Assembly (NCBI GenBank): GCA_910585555.1
Contig: CAJUFU010000095.1
Location: forward strand, 1-7,692
Source: an uncultured Lachnospiraceae bacterium
Lineage (GTDB): Bacteria > Bacillota > Clostridia > Lachnospirales > Lachnospiraceae
Reading direction: 5' to 3'
DNA: 7,692 nucleotides
Notes under the pieces: generated by a model
Database searches by the model: none
Told to the model about the DNA's origin: nothing
What the model saw: only the letters and a program-made list of their open reading frames with translations
In this document: in pieces, positions 6,928 to 7,692 of the stretch
Layout: each line of letters opens with the position of its first letter
Position numbering within the stretch: the first letter of the stretch is position 1
Translations under genes and position numbers: made by a program

Positions 6928-6956
6928 ATTGTATCCCCTTCGTCCCTGTATTTGAA
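6928..6956 (-). promoter_or_regulatory. Candidate sigma-A promoter of the sugar operon
   Basis: On the minus strand TTCAAA (6956-6951, 4 of 6 matches to TTGACA) is separated by 17 bases from TACAAT (6933-6928, 5 of 6 matches to TATAAT). Transcription would start near 6921, leaving a leader of about 150 bases before the ATG at 6768. This is the best-spaced pair I found on this strand. Confidence 0.5.
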
Positions 6957-6965
6957 TAAAATGCC

Positions 6966-6993
6966 TTGTTGCAATATTACATTATTTTATCAT
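6966..6993 (+). promoter_or_regulatory. Candidate promoter for the divergent sensor gene (distal)
   Basis: TTGTTG (6966-6971) and TATCAT (6988-6993) are 16 bases apart on the plus strand, with 4 and 5 matches to consensus. It would leave a leader of nearly 200 bases. A weaker alternative nearer the gene is TTGAAG (7091-7096), 17 bases, GATGAT (7114-7119). The region is AT-rich, so chance matches are likely. Confidence 0.3.
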
Positions 6994-7068
6994 CCTTTGT
7001 CCCGTTTTTATCCGAAAGCGATAGGTTTTACAACCTTCTTTTACTATCATGCTCTCTTCTTTAAAAAT

Positions 7069-7085
7069 TTTGCTCACTTAGCAAA
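7069..7085. repeat. Inverted repeat TTTGCT-N5-AGCAAA, possible operator
   Basis: Perfect 6-base arms, TTTGCT and AGCAAA, flank CACTT in the region upstream of the sensor gene. The spacing and symmetry fit a dimeric DNA-binding site, but no regulator can be assigned. Confidence 0.35.
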
Positions 7086-7113
7086 GCACATTGAAGAGGT
7101 ATCTTAAATATGA

Positions 7114-7134
7114 GATGATAGACGCAGGATGATA
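7114..7134. repeat. Direct repeat GATGATA, 14-base period
   Basis: GATGATA occurs at 7114-7120 and again at 7128-7134, each soon followed by ACGC or CGC. Tandem direct repeats are a common arrangement for AraC-type response-regulator sites, although those are often spaced by about 21 bases. It lies about 60 bases before the sensor start codon. Confidence 0.35.
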
Positions 7135-7192
7135 CGCTTTTATCCCAAGAATTGTTTCCGCCAATGTAACGTAAACCCACTTGGAGATCGAT

Positions 7193-7692
7193 ATGCAATT
7201 AAAAACAAAACCACAAAACACAAACAAAATCATATCCCTGCGCGCCTTTATTACCATGGCAATCTGTTTGACCGTAACAGTCATTTTGGTGCTTTCCGGG
7301 ATGTTTTATTATAACAAGACTGCCCGTATCCTAATGGAAAACTATGAAAAATCGTTTACTTCCCAGCTCAGTCAGGTCAACCAGAAAATTTCCGATCAGA
7401 TTGCCGCTGTGGATTCCGTGGCGCCCTTATTCTTATCCGATATGCTGCTCCTAAGCATACTGGAATCTCCTGATTCCTCGCAGATTGGATATGAGACCAA
7501 ACTGGCCATCGAAAAGCAGATGTCCTCCATGTATCACAGGACCTCCATCGCCAGTCATAATTTCACAGATTCCATCTTTATCATCAGTAAGGACAACACC
7601 CTGTTCCATATTTATACCTCTGGCTCTTTTGAACCTTATGGGAAACAGAATGAGGCCCTGCTTGCAGACCTGGACAAAACCCGCACCAATCT
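7193..7692 (+). CDS. Membrane-anchored sensory regulator, N-terminal part; probably a YesM-type sensor histidine kinase
   Basis: The gene starts at an ATG 6 bases after GGAG (7183-7186) and runs open to the window edge, giving 166 codons. A short basic N-terminus is followed by one membrane segment at about residues 18-40, then an extracytoplasmic region. Residues 45-75 are predicted helical and polar (SQLSQVNQKISDQIAAVDS), and a sensor-domain-like segment includes DSIFIISKDN near 126-135. This is the beginning seen in YesM-type histidine kinases that sit beside sugar ABC transporters. Some AraC-family regulators with a membrane sensor domain begin the same way, and the deciding C-terminal half is outside the window. 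It is divergent from the operon and probably senses the sugar that the operon imports. Confidence 0.75.
   Translation, partial: MQLKTKPQNTNKIISLRAFITMAICLTVTVILVLSGMFYYNKTARILMENYEKSFTSQLSQVNQKISDQIAAVDSVAPLFLSDMLLLSILESPDSSQIGYETKLAIEKQMSSMYHRTSIASHNFTDSIFIISKDNTLFHIYTSGSFEPYGKQNEALLADLDKTRTN

Larger units (their letters stand above)
6769..7192. promoter_or_regulatory. Divergent regulatory region between the transporter operon and the sensor gene
   Basis: These 424 bases hold no credible gene. The left half (6769-6921) is GC-balanced with several inverted repeats and is probably the untranslated leader of the operon. The right half is AT-rich and carries promoter-like boxes for both directions plus direct and inverted repeats near the sensor gene. 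Small open frames here lack ribosome sites or family-like protein sequence. Confidence 0.75.

Noticed and set aside
6892..7107. Plus-strand small frame in the intergenic region (71 codons)
   Set aside because: Non-ATG start with no Shine-Dalgarno, overlaps predicted promoters, and the translation is Phe/Tyr/Cys-rich without features.
7078..7284. Minus-strand 68-codon hydrophobic frame overlapping the sensor start
   Set aside because: Antisense to the sensor membrane helix, which explains the hydrophobicity.
1..7692. CRISPR array, insertion sequence, phage or toxin-antitoxin system
   Set aside because: No regularly spaced repeats, transposase or integrase motifs, or paired small genes seen on either strand.

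Overview
The window looks like a chromosomal carbohydrate-utilisation locus from a low- to mid-GC Firmicute, most likely a gut-type clostridium of the Lachnospiraceae. This placement is inferred from strong AGGAGG-type ribosome binding sites, the lipoprotein linker rich in Ser, Thr, Glu and Gln on the binding protein, a CUT1 sugar transporter without its own ATPase, and a membrane sensor divergent from the transporter. No species can be named from the sequence alone.

Layout: nearly everything runs on the minus strand. From right to left these are a sugar-binding lipoprotein (5389-6768), two CUT1 inner-membrane permeases (4431-5318 and 3588-4430, abutting as TAGATG), a GH65 glycoside phosphorylase (1113-3560) and a HAD-superfamily sugar-phosphatase-like protein (97-1026, probable TTG start). 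Gaps within the set are 0 to about 86 bases, so it reads as one operon. A stem-loop between the binding protein and the first permease could set their relative expression. Left of the operon, on the same strand, is the 5' part of tRNA-Ala(CGC) with its own extended -10 promoter, cut by the window edge. Right of the operon, across a 424-base regulatory region, a plus-strand gene begins at 7193 and runs off the window. It encodes the membrane-anchored sensory N-terminus of a regulator, probably a YesM-type sensor kinase.

How the genes work together (inference from families): the sensor probably detects an extracellular sugar and activates the operon. The lipoprotein and permeases import an alpha-linked di- or oligosaccharide, energised by an ATPase encoded elsewhere. 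The GH65 enzyme cleaves it with phosphate to give beta-glucose 1-phosphate plus a free acceptor sugar. The usual partner, beta-phosphoglucomutase, is absent from the window. Its place is taken by a C2-capped HAD protein resembling sugar phosphatases, and this is the most unusual biochemical point here.

Other items worth attention are a hydrophilic, GC-rich insertion in the GH65 N-terminal domain, a leader of about 150 bases before the binding protein with three successive inverted repeats, and direct and inverted repeats before the sensor gene that could be operators. I saw no mobile element, CRISPR array, phage gene or clearly new system.
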